Below, piece after piece: positions 9,693-19,856 of a stretch of DNA of 64,000 bases. The stretch comes from MFD04580-c1 sp963702995 (lineage in GTDB: Bacteria > Planctomycetota > Phycisphaerae > Tepidisphaerales > Tepidisphaeraceae). The stretch lies in contig OY969783.1 of NCBI GenBank assembly GCA_963702995.1, forward strand, positions 5,208,001 to 5,272,000, in the 5' to 3' direction. How positions within the stretch are numbered: the stretch's first letter is position 1; each line of letters starts with the position of its first letter. Below the pieces are notes generated by a model. That model made no database searches, had not been told where the DNA came from, and worked only from the letters and a program-made list of their open reading frames with translations. A program made the translations under genes and the position numbers.

Positions 9693-10523
9693 CTATAGAC
9701 ATGCCCAAGGGGCGGCGTAGCTGACGGATTCCCCAACCTTCCCAAAGCCGAGCGATTCGTAGAGCGCGATGGCGGCCGTTTGGGTGGGAGCGACGCCGAG
9801 AAGCACCTGGCGGAAGAGGGAACGGGCGCAGATCTCCAAAGTTCGGGAGAGCAGGAGCCGGCCGATCCCCTTGCGGCGATGGGGTTCGGCGACGAAGACC
9901 TCCTGGATCGCGCCGACATCGCCGATGGCGAGGACGCCGGCGCTGCCGACGGCATGGCCGGCGGCGTTGATGGCGAGGAGGGCGTCGTAGTGTGGGTCGT
10001 CCAGATGGAGCATGGCGGCCTCGGCGACCTGCGGTTCGACCGATTCGGCGGCCGCCTCGGTCGCCAGGGCCTGCGCGTGCCGGAAGCTGGCCCGCGCGGG
10101 AAGAATCGTCACGGGCGGGTCGGTCATGGCGGCCGCCGGCGCAGCGCCGCCGGGTCGCGCGAAGGCCCATGTGACCTCGCGTTTCCAGCCGATCGCCGCC
10201 AGATGGGCTTCGAGTGGCGCGGCTTCTGAAGGGGCGGCCGCTGGGTTGACCGAGATTTTGGCACAGCGGCAGCCGGCGACTTTGTAGTGCGTCTCGATCG
10301 CCTGGACCGCAGCGGCGGCCGCCATGCCGCGGGGGAGCCGTGCCTCCATCACCCGGTTCGCGTCCCACACCCGGCCCAGCGCCGGGTTGACGATGGCGGT
10401 GCCGACGTCGAGCGTCGCCTCCTCCCCCAGGTGGCGAAACCAGTGCAATTCGGACCGATGGAACAGGCGAAGCAGATCGGCCGGCTCAGACGAGGCGATT
10501 CGCTGCAAGACGGGGAGCGGCAT
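9693..10523 (-). CDS. GNAT-family N-acetyltransferase
   Basis: A 276-residue protein when started at ATG 10523; the in-frame ATG at 10589 would add 22 poorly hydrophobic residues. The C-terminal half is a GNAT fold: IQEVFVAEPHRRKGIGRLLL holds the acetyl-CoA pyrophosphate-binding R/Q-x-x-G-x-G/A motif (RRKGIG), followed by ALYESLGF, the usual motif B end. The N-terminal half (VNPALGRVWDANRV) resembles a second, degenerate GNAT repeat, so this may be a tandem GNAT. The acceptor substrate cannot be told from sequence. Confidence 0.85.
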   Translation of the reverse strand: MPLPVLQRIASSEPADLLRLFHRSELHWFRHLGEEATLDVGTAIVNPALGRVWDANRVMEARLPRGMAAAAAVQAIETHYKVAGCRCAKISVNPAAAPSEAAPLEAHLAAIGWKREVTWAFARPGGAAPAAAMTDPPVTILPARASFRHAQALATEAAAESVEPQVAEAAMLHLDDPHYDALLAINAAGHAVGSAGVLAIGDVGAIQEVFVAEPHRRKGIGRLLLSRTLEICARSLFRQVLLGVAPTQTAAIALYESLGFGKVGESVSYAAPWACL

Positions 10524-10751
10524 GGCGGAAGTGTACGCGCCGGGATCGGTCAGGGGGCAGACGGAGAACGTTTCACTGGGGCACCGCAATCGTGACGGAG
10601 CGGTCGGTCCCGGCGGAGTAGTCGTTTAGCGGTGTTGAGCGGCGCGACTCGGGACGCCGACCGCTCCCTCGTGGCCCCTCACGGTCTCGGCTCGCGTGGC
10701 GGTCTCTCCGGCGCGAAACATCATCGCCGATGGGGCATAGCGAAGCCGTTC

Positions 10752-11447
10752 CTATCCGCGGCGCTCCAGCCGGATGTCCACCTCCCGCTCGACGAACGTC
10801 CATTCTTCCGAGGCGCGAAGCGCTGCCAGCATATCGTCGAAGGCGTTGGTGTCGGCCCGGGCGAAATCGAAAAGGGTGATGAAGTCGAACGGCTCACTCT
10901 CCCCCAGGTCGCGGCAGTGGTGCAAGCGGCGGGCGACGGCTGGCAGGTACTTCAGGCCGATCGTGATGTGGCGGGAACGTTCTTCGAAGATCGCGCGGCG
11001 CTCGTCCTGCGTGAGCGCCCACCACTTCGCGCTCTTTCGGATCGGGATCAGGGCGGCGCGGTCCGCGGTGGGGCGGCCGAGCGCGGCCTGCTTTTTGACC
11101 AGCGCCTCTTTCTCGGGCCGCGTCACGTAACGTTCGTTGCTGGTGACGCCGCGGAGGGCCCACGCCGCACCGCCGGGCGTCGGCGGTACGGCGCCCAGGG
11201 TAATCTCGACCCGCTCGGCGGCCGGAAGCGCTTCGCCCGCGACCGCCTTGGCCGACAGGATCGACCAGCCGCCCGCCGGGCCGCCAACGAAGCTGAATAA
11301 CCGCGGGCTCACCGCCGCGCCGGATGATGGCCGATCGGCCGCCGCGCCGACGCTTGTCGCGCCGTCGCCGGCGACCGCGCCGCCGAAGGCGAGCATTCCG
11401 GTCAAAAACCCTCGGCGCGTCCAGGGGCCTGGTTCGGACGCGGTCAT
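10752..11447 (-). CDS. Tat-exported chlorite dismutase (Cld/HemQ) family protein
   Basis: Started at ATG 11447, the 231-residue product begins with a twin-arginine signal (TRRGFLTGMLAFGGAVAG). The C-terminal half has the family pattern KWWALTQDERRAIFEE, HITIGLKYLPAVARRLHHCRDLGE and EPFDFITLFDFARAD, which form the Dyp-like ferredoxin fold and the proximal heme-ligand region. Family members bind heme b; cytoplasmic HemQ makes coproheme decarboxylase, while exported Clds degrade chlorite. Tat export makes a heme-synthesis role unlikely, and whether the distal Arg of true chlorite dismutases is present cannot be decided by eye. An upstream in-frame ATG lies at 11477. Confidence 0.85.
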   Translation of the reverse strand: MTASEPGPWTRRGFLTGMLAFGGAVAGDGATSVGAAADRPSSGAAVSPRLFSFVGGPAGGWSILSAKAVAGEALPAAERVEITLGAVPPTPGGAAWALRGVTSNERYVTRPEKEALVKKQAALGRPTADRAALIPIRKSAKWWALTQDERRAIFEERSRHITIGLKYLPAVARRLHHCRDLGESEPFDFITLFDFARADTNAFDDMLAALRASEEWTFVEREVDIRLERRG

Positions 11448-11501
11448 GTCAGGGGTGTCGCCGACATCGCCGGGCATGGGTCACCTTATTGTGAGAGCGC
11501 C

Positions 11502-13223
11502 TCAGATTGCCTGCACTCCGTACGTCTCTTCCCCATCCACCCGCTCGATTCGCACGCGCGCCAGATCCCCGGGCAGGGCATGCGTGGACTTAAAGCGGAC
11601 GGAAAAATATCGCTCGGTGCGTCCATGGCGTGTATGGGGGTCGGGGATCGAAGAGGGACAACGCCCTTCCCCATCGTCGAGTTCAACGAGTAGCTCGGCC
11701 GCTTCGCCGATGAATTGCTTGCGGAAGCGAAGGCTATGCGCCGCCGCGATCTCGCGGAGGTGTGTAATCCGGTCATTCACGACGGGCCCGTGGACGAAGT
11801 CGCTCTTCCATCGAGCGGCCGCCGTGCCGGGGCGGGGTGAGAAGGGGAACGCGTGAATGTGGATGAACCCGGCCGCCTGGGCGACCTCGGCCGTCTGGGC
11901 GAAAGCGGCGTCCTCTTCGCCGGGGAAGCCGACGATGATGTCGGTCGTCAGGGCGGGCCGGTCGAAGGACCGGCGGACGCGATCGATCATCGTTAGATAG
12001 TCGTCCCGCGTGTACTGGCGGTTCATCCGCCGGAGCAGCGCGTCGGACCCGCTCTGGAGCGGAAGGTGGAAGTGGGGCACCACCTGGGCATGGGAACGAA
12101 GCACGGCGACCAGATCGTCCGTCAGATCGCCGGGCTCGAGGCTCGACAGTCGAAGCCGCCGCAAACCGGGGACGCGCGCGCAGAGGGCGTCGATCAGGCC
12201 GGCGAGCGGGGACCGCTCGGCCGGTGGCTGGCGGCGACGCAGCGCCGTGGGTTGGCCGTACGCGCCCAGGAAGATGCCCGTCAGCACGATCTCGACGTGC
12301 CCGGCGGCCGTCAGGCGCCCCGCCTCCTCCACCGCGTCGTCAATCGGTTTGGACCCCAGAGATGGGCGAAGCCGGGGGATGATGCAGTAGGTGCAATGGG
12401 CATCGCAGCCGTCCTGGATCTTCAGGTGAGCGCGCTGGCGGCCCGCCTGCCGCTCGCCGAGCAGGGGCAGGCCCCACGTGCCCTTGGAGGGGGAGATGGG
12501 CCCGGCGGCCGCCGGCGAAACCGTCATTTTCTCGTTGACTTCGGGCCCGGTCGAAGATTCAATAACTCTCGACGATTTCCCTCCTGGAGACCCAGCCTGA
12601 TTGCCCCAACCCGCGTCATCCGCCCCTTTTTTAATTGGCCCATTCGAGTGGTGCGGCGATGCGAATGGTGGCGGGGAGCCTTGGTCTGGCTCCGCAGGGG
12701 GCGGGGTGCTCGTCGGCTCGAACCGCCACTGCCGAATCAGTCGCAACAGATCGGAGGCGACGTCGTCATGGTGCCCGATGACGGCGTCCACGCCGACCAG
12801 CGCCCGGGCGGCCGCCGGATCGCTTGTGGCCCAGCAGCCGGTGACAACCACTCTGGCCTTGCGAGCCGGCGTCGGAACGGGCGCATCAAAGGGGTCGGTC
12901 AAGGTCCGATCGACATGGGACGGGTCATCGATCGTCTCGCAGGACCGGCCGCCACTGGACGTAACGCCGGTGAGCTGACCGAGGCTGACGCGTCGCGGCG
13001 CGAGACGGGGCTGGGCTGGCGTTGGCAGACTTGCGGCGCGTCGGGTCGCCTGGCGGCTCTTGCTGGCGGCCTGAACCGTCACGCTGCACGTGTTGATGAT
13101 CCTCAGGTCCGCTTCAGCGGCGGCCGCCGGCAGCAATCCCTGCTGGCAGAGCAGCGCGGCGATCTGTTCGGTCTCGTATTGGTTGACCTTGCAGCCGAGC
13201 GTTTGAATGCTGAACGTCTTCAT
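11502..13223 (-). CDS. mtaB: tRNA t6A37 methylthiotransferase MtaB
   Basis: Radical-SAM methylthiotransferase that converts t6A37 to ms2t6A in tRNA. The start at ATG 13223 gives MKTFSIQTLGCKVNQYE, the family's N-terminal signature; the frame is open further upstream but without similarity. The three UPF0004 cysteines are in LGCKVN, INTCSVT and VVTGCWA. The radical-SAM cluster motif is CDAHCTYC (CxxxCxxC). A TRAM-like tail ends the protein. At 573 residues it is about 140 longer than typical MtaB: two insertions are visible, one of about 45 residues before KARVVVTGC and one of about 100 Pro/Ser-rich residues before the CxxxCxxC core. A cytoplasmic enzyme that stands alone here. Confidence 0.92.
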   Translation of the reverse strand: MKTFSIQTLGCKVNQYETEQIAALLCQQGLLPAAAAEADLRIINTCSVTVQAASKSRQATRRAASLPTPAQPRLAPRRVSLGQLTGVTSSGGRSCETIDDPSHVDRTLTDPFDAPVPTPARKARVVVTGCWATSDPAAARALVGVDAVIGHHDDVASDLLRLIRQWRFEPTSTPPPAEPDQGSPPPFASPHHSNGPIKKGADDAGWGNQAGSPGGKSSRVIESSTGPEVNEKMTVSPAAAGPISPSKGTWGLPLLGERQAGRQRAHLKIQDGCDAHCTYCIIPRLRPSLGSKPIDDAVEEAGRLTAAGHVEIVLTGIFLGAYGQPTALRRRQPPAERSPLAGLIDALCARVPGLRRLRLSSLEPGDLTDDLVAVLRSHAQVVPHFHLPLQSGSDALLRRMNRQYTRDDYLTMIDRVRRSFDRPALTTDIIVGFPGEEDAAFAQTAEVAQAAGFIHIHAFPFSPRPGTAAARWKSDFVHGPVVNDRITHLREIAAAHSLRFRKQFIGEAAELLVELDDGEGRCPSSIPDPHTRHGRTERYFSVRFKSTHALPGDLARVRIERVDGEETYGVQAI

Positions 13224-13923
13224 AAAGGATGCCCCGGCCGCATGTCGCCGATCTGGGCCGTGAACGATCTTACGGCGATCGGCCCCGTCCCCAAACGCGG
13301 TCGTGGGGCGTTGACTCACGATGGAGGCTGGGAGTGACGGTCGGCAGGCATGGTTCTCGGACGTGAGGGCGCGGCGGTAGCAGCCAAAGTCGGCCGGAAC
13401 CGCCGCGTTCAACAGTTGAGCGTCGAACGATTTGACGTTACACCATAGGACTGAGCAACCGGCGGCCGTCGGTCCCCTTCGATCGGCCGCGTGCGAGGGT
13501 TTGTCGAGGGTTCCCGTGCGGCCGCGAGGGCGGTTGCCGGAGACCGCCTGCTTTTGACCGCTGTTGCTTCCCGAACCGCTGTTGTGATCTGTCGTACCGC
13601 TCCGCCCGGGCGCGTGCCGGCTAATGGAGCGTTGCCCGGATGGCCCGCCGCGGAGCGTCGGGGCAATCGGGCGAAGCGTCGTCGTCAACGTGTCCGTCGA
13701 AAAAAATCGCCGGAAAGCCCGAGCCGGTTTAGGCAAGGCCGCCGAGAAGTTGCCCGCACCGCCGCCGGGACGTTTGGGCCAAGCTGCCGGACAAGTTTCG
13801 GGGCAAGCCGCCAGAAAAGTGTCCGGCAAGCCGCCGGACCGTTTTCGGGCAAGCCGCGGGGGAAGTTGCGGCCGCTGGCCTGCCCGATCGCGTGGGGTGT
13901 CGTGAACCGCCTGAGGAACTGAC
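13224..13923. other. 700-bp gene-free spacer with degenerate tandem repeats
   Basis: No reading frame here has a start signal or family resemblance; long open frames on both strands result from G+C-rich sequence. The right part (about 13733-13877) is made of degenerate 23-25 bp units, listed separately. The spacer separates the divergent mtaB and pilM genes and must hold both promoters, although no clear -10/-35 pair stands out. Confidence 0.6.
13733..13877. repeat. Six degenerate 24-bp tandem units upstream of pilM
   Basis: Successive units read roughly AAGCCGCCGGACAAGTTTCGGGGC with substitutions, e.g. AAGCTGCCGGACAAGTTTCG, AAGCCGCCAGAAAAGTGTCC, AAGCCGCCGGACCGTTTTCG and AAGCCGCGGGGGAAGTTGCG. 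Spacing is 23-25 bp. The array ends about 45 bp before the pilM start codon. It is not a CRISPR: there are no unique spacers of constant length. Confidence 0.6.
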
Positions 13924-16353
13924 ATGGCTAACGCCCGTTTCGCATGGGGCCTGGAACTGGGGAACCGCGCGCTCAAGGCGGTGAAGCTCGCCCGAGAAGG
14001 GGAGACGATCAAGGTCGTGGACTACGACGTGATCGAGCACGAGCACCTGCTCTCCAACTCCGGCGACAACCGCGAACAATTGATCGCCAACGCCGTCGCC
14101 GCGTTCGTCCAGGCTCATAACGTCAAGATGACGCCGGTCGCGATTGGTGTCAGCGGGCAGTCGAGCTTCGCGCGGTTTATCAAGCTCCCCCCGGTGGAGC
14201 CGCGGCAGATCCCCAACATCGTCCGGTTCGAAGCCATCCAGCAGATCCCCTTCCCGCTCGAAGAAGTTGAATGGGACTTCCAGCTCTTCCAGGACAAAAG
14301 CTCACCGGACGTGGAGGTCGGCATCTTCGCGATGCGCAAGGACCTCGTCAGCCAGCACATCAAGTACTTCACCGATGCCGGCCTTGATGTGGTGACCGTG
14401 CAGATGAACCCGCTGGCGGTCTACAACGCCATGCGATTCGACGAGCGCGTCACCGGCACGACGATGGTGATTGACATCGGGTCGGAGAACACCGACCTGA
14501 TCATCGCCGAAGGCGAGAGCGTCTGGCTTCGCTCGATCCCGATCGGCGGCAACAACTTCACCGAAGCGCTGGTGAAGTCGTTCAAAGTGCGATTCGAAAA
14601 GGCCGAGGAGTACAAGCGGAACGCCGCCACCAGCAAGTATGGCCGCCAGATCCTCCAGGCGATGCGGCCGATCTTCGCGGACCTTGTCGCCGAGATTCAG
14701 CGCTCGATCGGCTTCTACTCCTCCGTCCATCGCGACTCTCGGATCGACAAGGTGATGGCCCTTGGCGGCACGTTCCGGCTCCCGGGGCTTCAGAAGTACC
14801 TTCAGCAGAACCTCCAGCTTGACGTCCAGAAGATCGACCGGCTCGGGAACGCGCCGCCCTCGGACGCGAAGATCGCGGCCGCCATGAACGAGAACGTCCT
14901 CTCGTCGGTCAGCGCGTACGGCCTGGCCCTGCAGGCGATGGACGCGGGCAAGATCAACAGCTCGCTTCTGCCGGAGATGATCCGCCGCGCCAAGCAGTGG
15001 AAGGCCAAGAACAAATGGTTCGCCGCGGCGGCCGCCTGCTTTGTCGCGGGGACGGGCCTGGCGTTCGGCCGGCTCTACATCGACCGGGCGCAGTTCAGCT
15101 CGAGCAACGCGCAGCGCGCCCAGACCGAGATCGACGACACCTTCCGAAAGGCGAGCAGCCTCTCCAAGCAGTGGCAGGACGTTCAGAACGCCGGCGAGGC
15201 CGAGCGCAAATCGATGGCCGACGTGCGGGGGCTCACCAGCTACCGCGACCTGTGGACCAACCTGTACAATGAGATCGAGGGGACCATCCCCGCCCCCGAC
15301 CCCAACTGGCTGGACCCGGCCAAGCGCGGCGAGCGCAAGAACCGCAAGCAGATCGTGCTGGACGACATCGAGAGCGCCTACTTCGCCGACCTCAACCCGT
15401 TCCTGGCAATGGACAACAAGACGTTTGTCCAGCAGGCGGTCTTGGTGGGCGCGGGCGCGGCGGGGCGCCTGGCATGGTCTCCGCCCCCTCGGCGGTCGCG
15501 TCGCCGCCAGACCTGCCGGCGACGTCAACCGAGGGCGGCCCCGATGCCGTGGCACAGGCCGCGGCCATTCCCCAGCGCGGCTTCCTCGTCACCCTTCACT
15601 GCATGACCCCCTTCAGCAGCGGTCAGTCCAAGGGGTACGACCTGATCAATACTGAAGTGATCGAAAAGTTCCGCAAAGCGGACCAGGACCGGATGAACGG
15701 CGCCCGCGCGCCAACGCGCCGGCCCCGCAGTACAGCATCAAGCGCGTGCTGATGGCCCGCGCCGCGCAGTCGATCAACGACCCCGAGCGACGCAAGGAAC
15801 TGTATGACCGGCAACTGATCCGTCACAACGCGACCGCGGCGCCCGGCACGGGGATGCCCGGCACGGGGCGCCGGGCACGGGGGCGCCGGGCACCGGCGTG
15901 GTCCCGGGCAGCGGTGTGATCCCGGGCGTCACCCGGCCTGGCTCCACCGCGTTCCCCGGCGCCACCGGCGGCATGCGGCCGGGCGTCGGGCCCTCGTCCG
16001 GCATCCCAGGCCAGGGCGGCGCCGCCAGCCTCCTGCCCCCGGGGATCACCATCCCCGGAATGGACGGCGGCGACAACGGCGGTGCGGCCGGCGCCGACGC
16101 GATGAAGCTGACCGACCCGATCACCGGCGAATCGATCGACGACGATTGGGATGTGACGATCCTTCTCGCGGTGGTGGTTGACCCGCCCAAACCCGCGCCG
16201 CTCCCCGAAACACAGCCGGCCCCGGATGGGCAGACGCCCGCGGCCGCCCCGCCCACCGACGCCACGACGCCCGGCTCGGCGACAGCCACCCCGGGCGCGA
16301 CACCGGCGCCCGGGGCCGCTCCGGTGGCAGGCGCCGCTCCGCCGATCCCGTGA
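13924..16353 (+). CDS. pilM: PilM-like pilus assembly ATPase fused to PilN-like region, three frameshifts
   Basis: The first about 360 residues are a PilM/FtsA-like actin fold: FAWGLELGNRALKAVKL opens it, and VIDIGSENTDLII is the phosphate-2 loop. After residue 360 comes one membrane helix (WFAAAAACFVAGTGLAFG) and a PilN-like coiled periplasmic part, then a Pro/Gly/Ala-rich tail. The reading frame breaks near 15465, 15710 and 15870. At each site adding a single G restores long conserved sequence (AAGAPGMVS, NAPAPQYSIKRVL, GTGAPGTGV), and all three sites sit in or next to a GGCGCC-like run. The start is ATG 13924 after CTGAGGAACTGAC. First gene of a three-gene operon; PilM normally recruits PilN at the inner face of the type IV pilus machine. 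Confidence 0.85.
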
Positions 16354-16475
16354 CGGCTTGAGGCTGGCGCGCCGAGCCCTTCCCTCGCGGCCGGCGATTC
16401 ATCGCCCGCCACGCCGCAAACGCCGTGTGGCGGTCAATCGTCAGGGTCGTTCCAGAGCGTTATCGAGATCGAGTC

Positions 16476-17885
16476 ATGAAAAAGTACCTCGAAATCATTC
16501 AAAAGCATCTTATCGCGGTGATCTGCGCCGCCGTCGCCGTCGTCGCCGTGATCGCTTACTTTGTCCCGCTCGGGGGCATGTATGCCGATTTCACCGCCGA
16601 CGTGGGCAAGCGCGCGAAGGTCGGCGAGCAATTGTTCTCCCTCGCCCATCAGCAGCGCCGCCCTTCCGAACTTCGACAACGCGCCGACGCCGACGCCGCT
16701 GAAGGTCTTCCCCAACGCGGTGATGATCGAGAACGCGAACACCGCCCGGACGAACCTCGGGAAACAGGCGAGCGATGCCCTGGAGTACGTGGTTGAGCTC
16801 AACCGAAGCGGGCATGAGCTCCTTGTCCCCGCTTCGCTCCCGCGCGTAGCCAGCGACAAGCCGGTCTTCGACTTCCGATTCCAATACAACGAGATGATGA
16901 ACCCCGGCGGCAAGCCGGCGCCGTTCGATCGAGCCCACCCCGAACGCGGCCCCGTCAACCTGATCGAGCTGTTGCGGGCGACCCAGCCCGCCACGCAGCA
17001 GGACATCCAGATCGCGATGGGGAAGAAGTGGAGCGAAGAGTTCGAGCCCCGGGTGATCCTGACGAACGGGCAGCCGGTGAACCGGGACAAGCTTGTCCAG
17101 GAGTTCATCCAATCGACGCAGGAGTTCGTACCTGACTTCTATAAGGATCGGGCGGCCCGAAGCCCCATGTACATCGAGCCCGAAGCCCTCACCCGCGCCG
17201 AGCACATCGCCCGGACCGACACGCCCAGTATTGAGGAAATCTGGTACGCCCAGATGATGCTCTGGATGGAGCAGGACGCCTGCCAGGCGATCCACGACAT
17301 CAACATCGCGTCAAGGTCGGTCGCGGACTCGCCCGTCAAGAACCTCGAAAGCCTTCTGATCAAGCAGAAGTTGGAGATGTACTACACGTCGGCGAACGCC
17401 GCGGGCGCGACGCCGGGCGCCCGGTGGCGCCCGCGCCGGTCGCGGATCCTTCGAGCGCCGCCCCCGCGCCGACAGTGGCGGGCGACGCAACTTCCCGGCT
17501 GTATGGCGCGTCGGTCACCGGCCGCGTGTGCAACTCGATGTACGACGTCACTCACTTCTCGCTGCAGCTCGTGCTGGACGCGGCGCAGGTCGAACGGTTC
17601 ATCAAGACGCTGGAGAACGGCCGCCTGATTACGGTCCTGCGCATGGACATGCAGAACATCGACACCAAGGCGTACCAGGCCCAGGGATATTTCTACGGTG
17701 ACAGGCCCTGCGTGCGCGTAACGCTCGACTGCGAAGCCATCTTCCTTCGGGACTGGACGGTGCGGACGCTGCCGACGGCAACCGCGACCGGCGGCACTCC
17801 GAAGGCTCCGCCGATGCCTGTCGAGGTGCAGAAGGCGCTGGGTATCACGCCCGCGCCGACGACCCCGGTGGCCAGCGGCGGGTAG
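16476..17885 (+). CDS. Bitopic membrane protein of the pilM operon (PilO-like position), frameshifted
   Basis: Started at ATG 16476 (MKKYLEIIQKHL), followed by one membrane helix (IAVICAAVAVVAVIAYFV) and a large periplasmic part. Two frame breaks, near 16660 and 17425, interrupt it. The first needs +2 or -1 bases in CAGCAGCGCCGCC, the second needs one base in GGGCGCCCGG. Conserved sequence continues across both (SLAHQ to AALPNFDNAPTPTP, and ATPGAPVAPAPVAD). The C-terminal part (VTGRVCNSMYDVTHFSLQLVLDAA followed by FIKTLENGRLITVLR) resembles the ferredoxin-like periplasmic domain of PilO/GspM proteins. I infer an inner-membrane platform role from its place after pilM; no sequence family can be named with certainty. 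Confidence 0.7.
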
Positions 17886-18032
17886 CCCCTTTAGGTGCGC
17901 CGGGCGCCACGACGCGACCTCCGCCGCATGCGCCAGCGCGGCGGAGGGGCTTTCGGGTGGATGAAACGGATCTCCGGAACGGGCCGAGCGAGGGGAAGGG
18001 AATCAGGCGGGGCGGACGTTGGAAGGTGCATT

Positions 18033-19856
18033 ATGGAAAAATACCTCAAGATCGGCGAGCAATATATCGAGTGGATCGCCCTGGGGCTGGGGGGCTTGTT
18101 CCTGCTGGGCATGGCGTACTACTACGTGCTCAGCGCGCCGGTCATGCAGCCGGTCAAGATTGGCGCCCAGCCGAAGGCCCTCTCGCCCAGCGACATCGAT
18201 CACGAGATCAACGCGACCGTCGCAGCGCCGCTCAAGCACGACGTTGACAGCCGCGTCGGCGTGGAGTTCAAGATCCCCGAGGTCAAGGCCGAGCTGGCCA
18301 AGGGCTTCCAATTTGACATCCCGGCCCCGAAGGCGACGCAGATCGCCGGGCCGATCAAAGCGTCAACCGGCGGGATCAAGACTGCTGTTGTCGCCGTCAC
18401 AATCCCCAAGGCCCTGCCGCCCGCCGAGCCCGTGAAGGACCCGGCCAGCCCCGACGTCGCGGCCGTATCGATGGGGGTGTCGATGCTCGATATCCCGCCG
18501 GCCAGTCCGCCGCTGATCCTGGCGACCGACCCTGCCGCCGCCGCCGCGCCACCGCCGCCGGTGCCGCCGGCCCCCGGCGCTGTCCCCGCGACCGACTCGG
18601 TATGGCTTAGCGCCTCGTTCCGCGTGAAGTCGGCAGGGATCGCGGCCGCTTTCAAAGACGCGCACATTCCGCCGGAGCTGGCGCATACGAGTTTCCTTCG
18701 CGTTGTCGTCGAGCGCGAGGAGCAGCTTCCCGACGGCAAGTGGGGCTCGCCGGTCGTGATCCCCCACCCCATTGGCCACCCGCTGCCCGAACTGCCCGCC
18801 GAGACCAAGCCGATGGACGACAAGATCGCCTATAAGACTTGGGTAAGCGTCAGCGCCAATGAGCTGGACCTGATGCAACCCGCGTTCTATACCGTGACGA
18901 CGCCGGGAAGCGACGCGTGGTACCCACCGGGGGGGCCGAAGCCGGACCCGGCCGCCGCGCCCGCCGCCCTCCCCGCGCCCGCTCCGGCCGCGCCGTTTCC
19001 GGTCATGCCGGCGACGGTTCGTCCGGCGGTGCCGGCTTCCGAAGGCGCCCGTCCCGTGCCTGGGGTTGCACCACGCCGCGCGCCGCCCGCGGCCCCACCC
19101 GCCCCGCCCATGGCCCCGGGCGCAGCGCCTGGCGTTGCCCCCGCCGCGGTGCCCGGAACGTACCCGCCCTCCAGTGCGGCCGCCGCGTTCGGCAACGCCG
19201 CGGGTGCGACAGGGTCCATCTTCAATATCCCGGGAGATCCCGCGCCCGCGGCCCCGGCCGCCACGCCGACGCTCGGCGCAACAGGGGCGCCCGCCGCCGA
19301 CTTGACCCCTGTCGAACCGGGCGAGTTTGACCCGGCCCAGACGCCGGATGCCCAGATCATCATCCACGACACTTCGGTAAAGCCGAGCCATACGTATCGC
19401 TATCGCGTCGCCTACGCGATCAAGAACCCGCTGTTCAACTACAACATCGGTGCCGAGAAGGATCGATCGGTCCTTGCCGTCTGGAGCCAGCCCGGCGTTT
19501 GGACGAACGAGATCACGACGCCTTCCCGCTACACCTTCTTCGTGAAGCGAGTGGACCGGAACCTGAAGGACGAAAGCCTCTCGACGGCGACGTTCGATCT
19601 TTTCGGCAAGGTCGAGGGCAAGTTGAAGCCGATCCTGAACCAGGCGGTCAACTCAGGCGGGGCGATCGGGCAGACCGGTTGGACCGTCGTCGATATCCGC
19701 TTCGACCCGCGCCTCAAGTTCCCCAACAATCGGTATGTCCTCGTCGCCGACCCCAACGGCAAGGTGTATCGTCGCGACGAAGACCACGACAAGCAGAACC
19801 CGGACTATGACAACCTGAAGAACCTCGCAAACAACGCGGCCGCCGCGGGAAATTGA
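18033..19856 (+). CDS. Large Pro/Ala-rich bitopic membrane protein of the pilM operon
   Basis: A 607-residue protein starting at ATG 18033, with GGAAGG about 8 bp upstream; an earlier in-frame ATG would add 46 Arg-rich residues. It opens MEKYLKIGEQYIEWIA and one membrane helix (LGLGGLFLLGMAYYYV), mirroring the MKKYLEI start of the preceding gene. Residues about 170-230 and 310-470 are Pro/Ala linkers. The C-terminal domain (HTYRYRVAYAIKNPLFNY...VWSQPGVWTNEITTPSRYTFFVKR) looks like a beta-rich periplasmic domain. It occupies the PilP/GspC position of a pilMNOP operon. The function is inferred from context. This gene, unlike its two neighbours, has no frameshift. Confidence 0.75.
   Translation: MEKYLKIGEQYIEWIALGLGGLFLLGMAYYYVLSAPVMQPVKIGAQPKALSPSDIDHEINATVAAPLKHDVDSRVGVEFKIPEVKAELAKGFQFDIPAPKATQIAGPIKASTGGIKTAVVAVTIPKALPPAEPVKDPASPDVAAVSMGVSMLDIPPASPPLILATDPAAAAAPPPPVPPAPGAVPATDSVWLSASFRVKSAGIAAAFKDAHIPPELAHTSFLRVVVEREEQLPDGKWGSPVVIPHPIGHPLPELPAETKPMDDKIAYKTWVSVSANELDLMQPAFYTVTTPGSDAWYPPGGPKPDPAAAPAALPAPAPAAPFPVMPATVRPAVPASEGARPVPGVAPRRAPPAAPPAPPMAPGAAPGVAPAAVPGTYPPSSAAAAFGNAAGATGSIFNIPGDPAPAAPAATPTLGATGAPAADLTPVEPGEFDPAQTPDAQIIIHDTSVKPSHTYRYRVAYAIKNPLFNYNIGAEKDRSVLAVWSQPGVWTNEITTPSRYTFFVKRVDRNLKDESLSTATFDLFGKVEGKLKPILNQAVNSGGAIGQTGWTVVDIRFDPRLKFPNNRYVLVADPNGKVYRRDEDHDKQNPDYDNLKNLANNAAAAGN

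Noticed and set aside
13733..13877. CRISPR array
   Set aside because: Units are degenerate, contiguous and without constant-length unique spacers; no cas genes.
13224..14012. N-terminal extension of mtaB up to 14012
   Set aside because: The MtaB family start MKTFSIQTLGCKVN is at 13223; the extension is low-complexity and overlaps the divergent pilM gene and its repeats.
13924..17885. Programmed frameshifting in the pilM operon
   Set aside because: Five breaks in two genes, and the same type of break in unrelated genes, fit sequence errors better; no slippery-site plus pseudoknot pattern.
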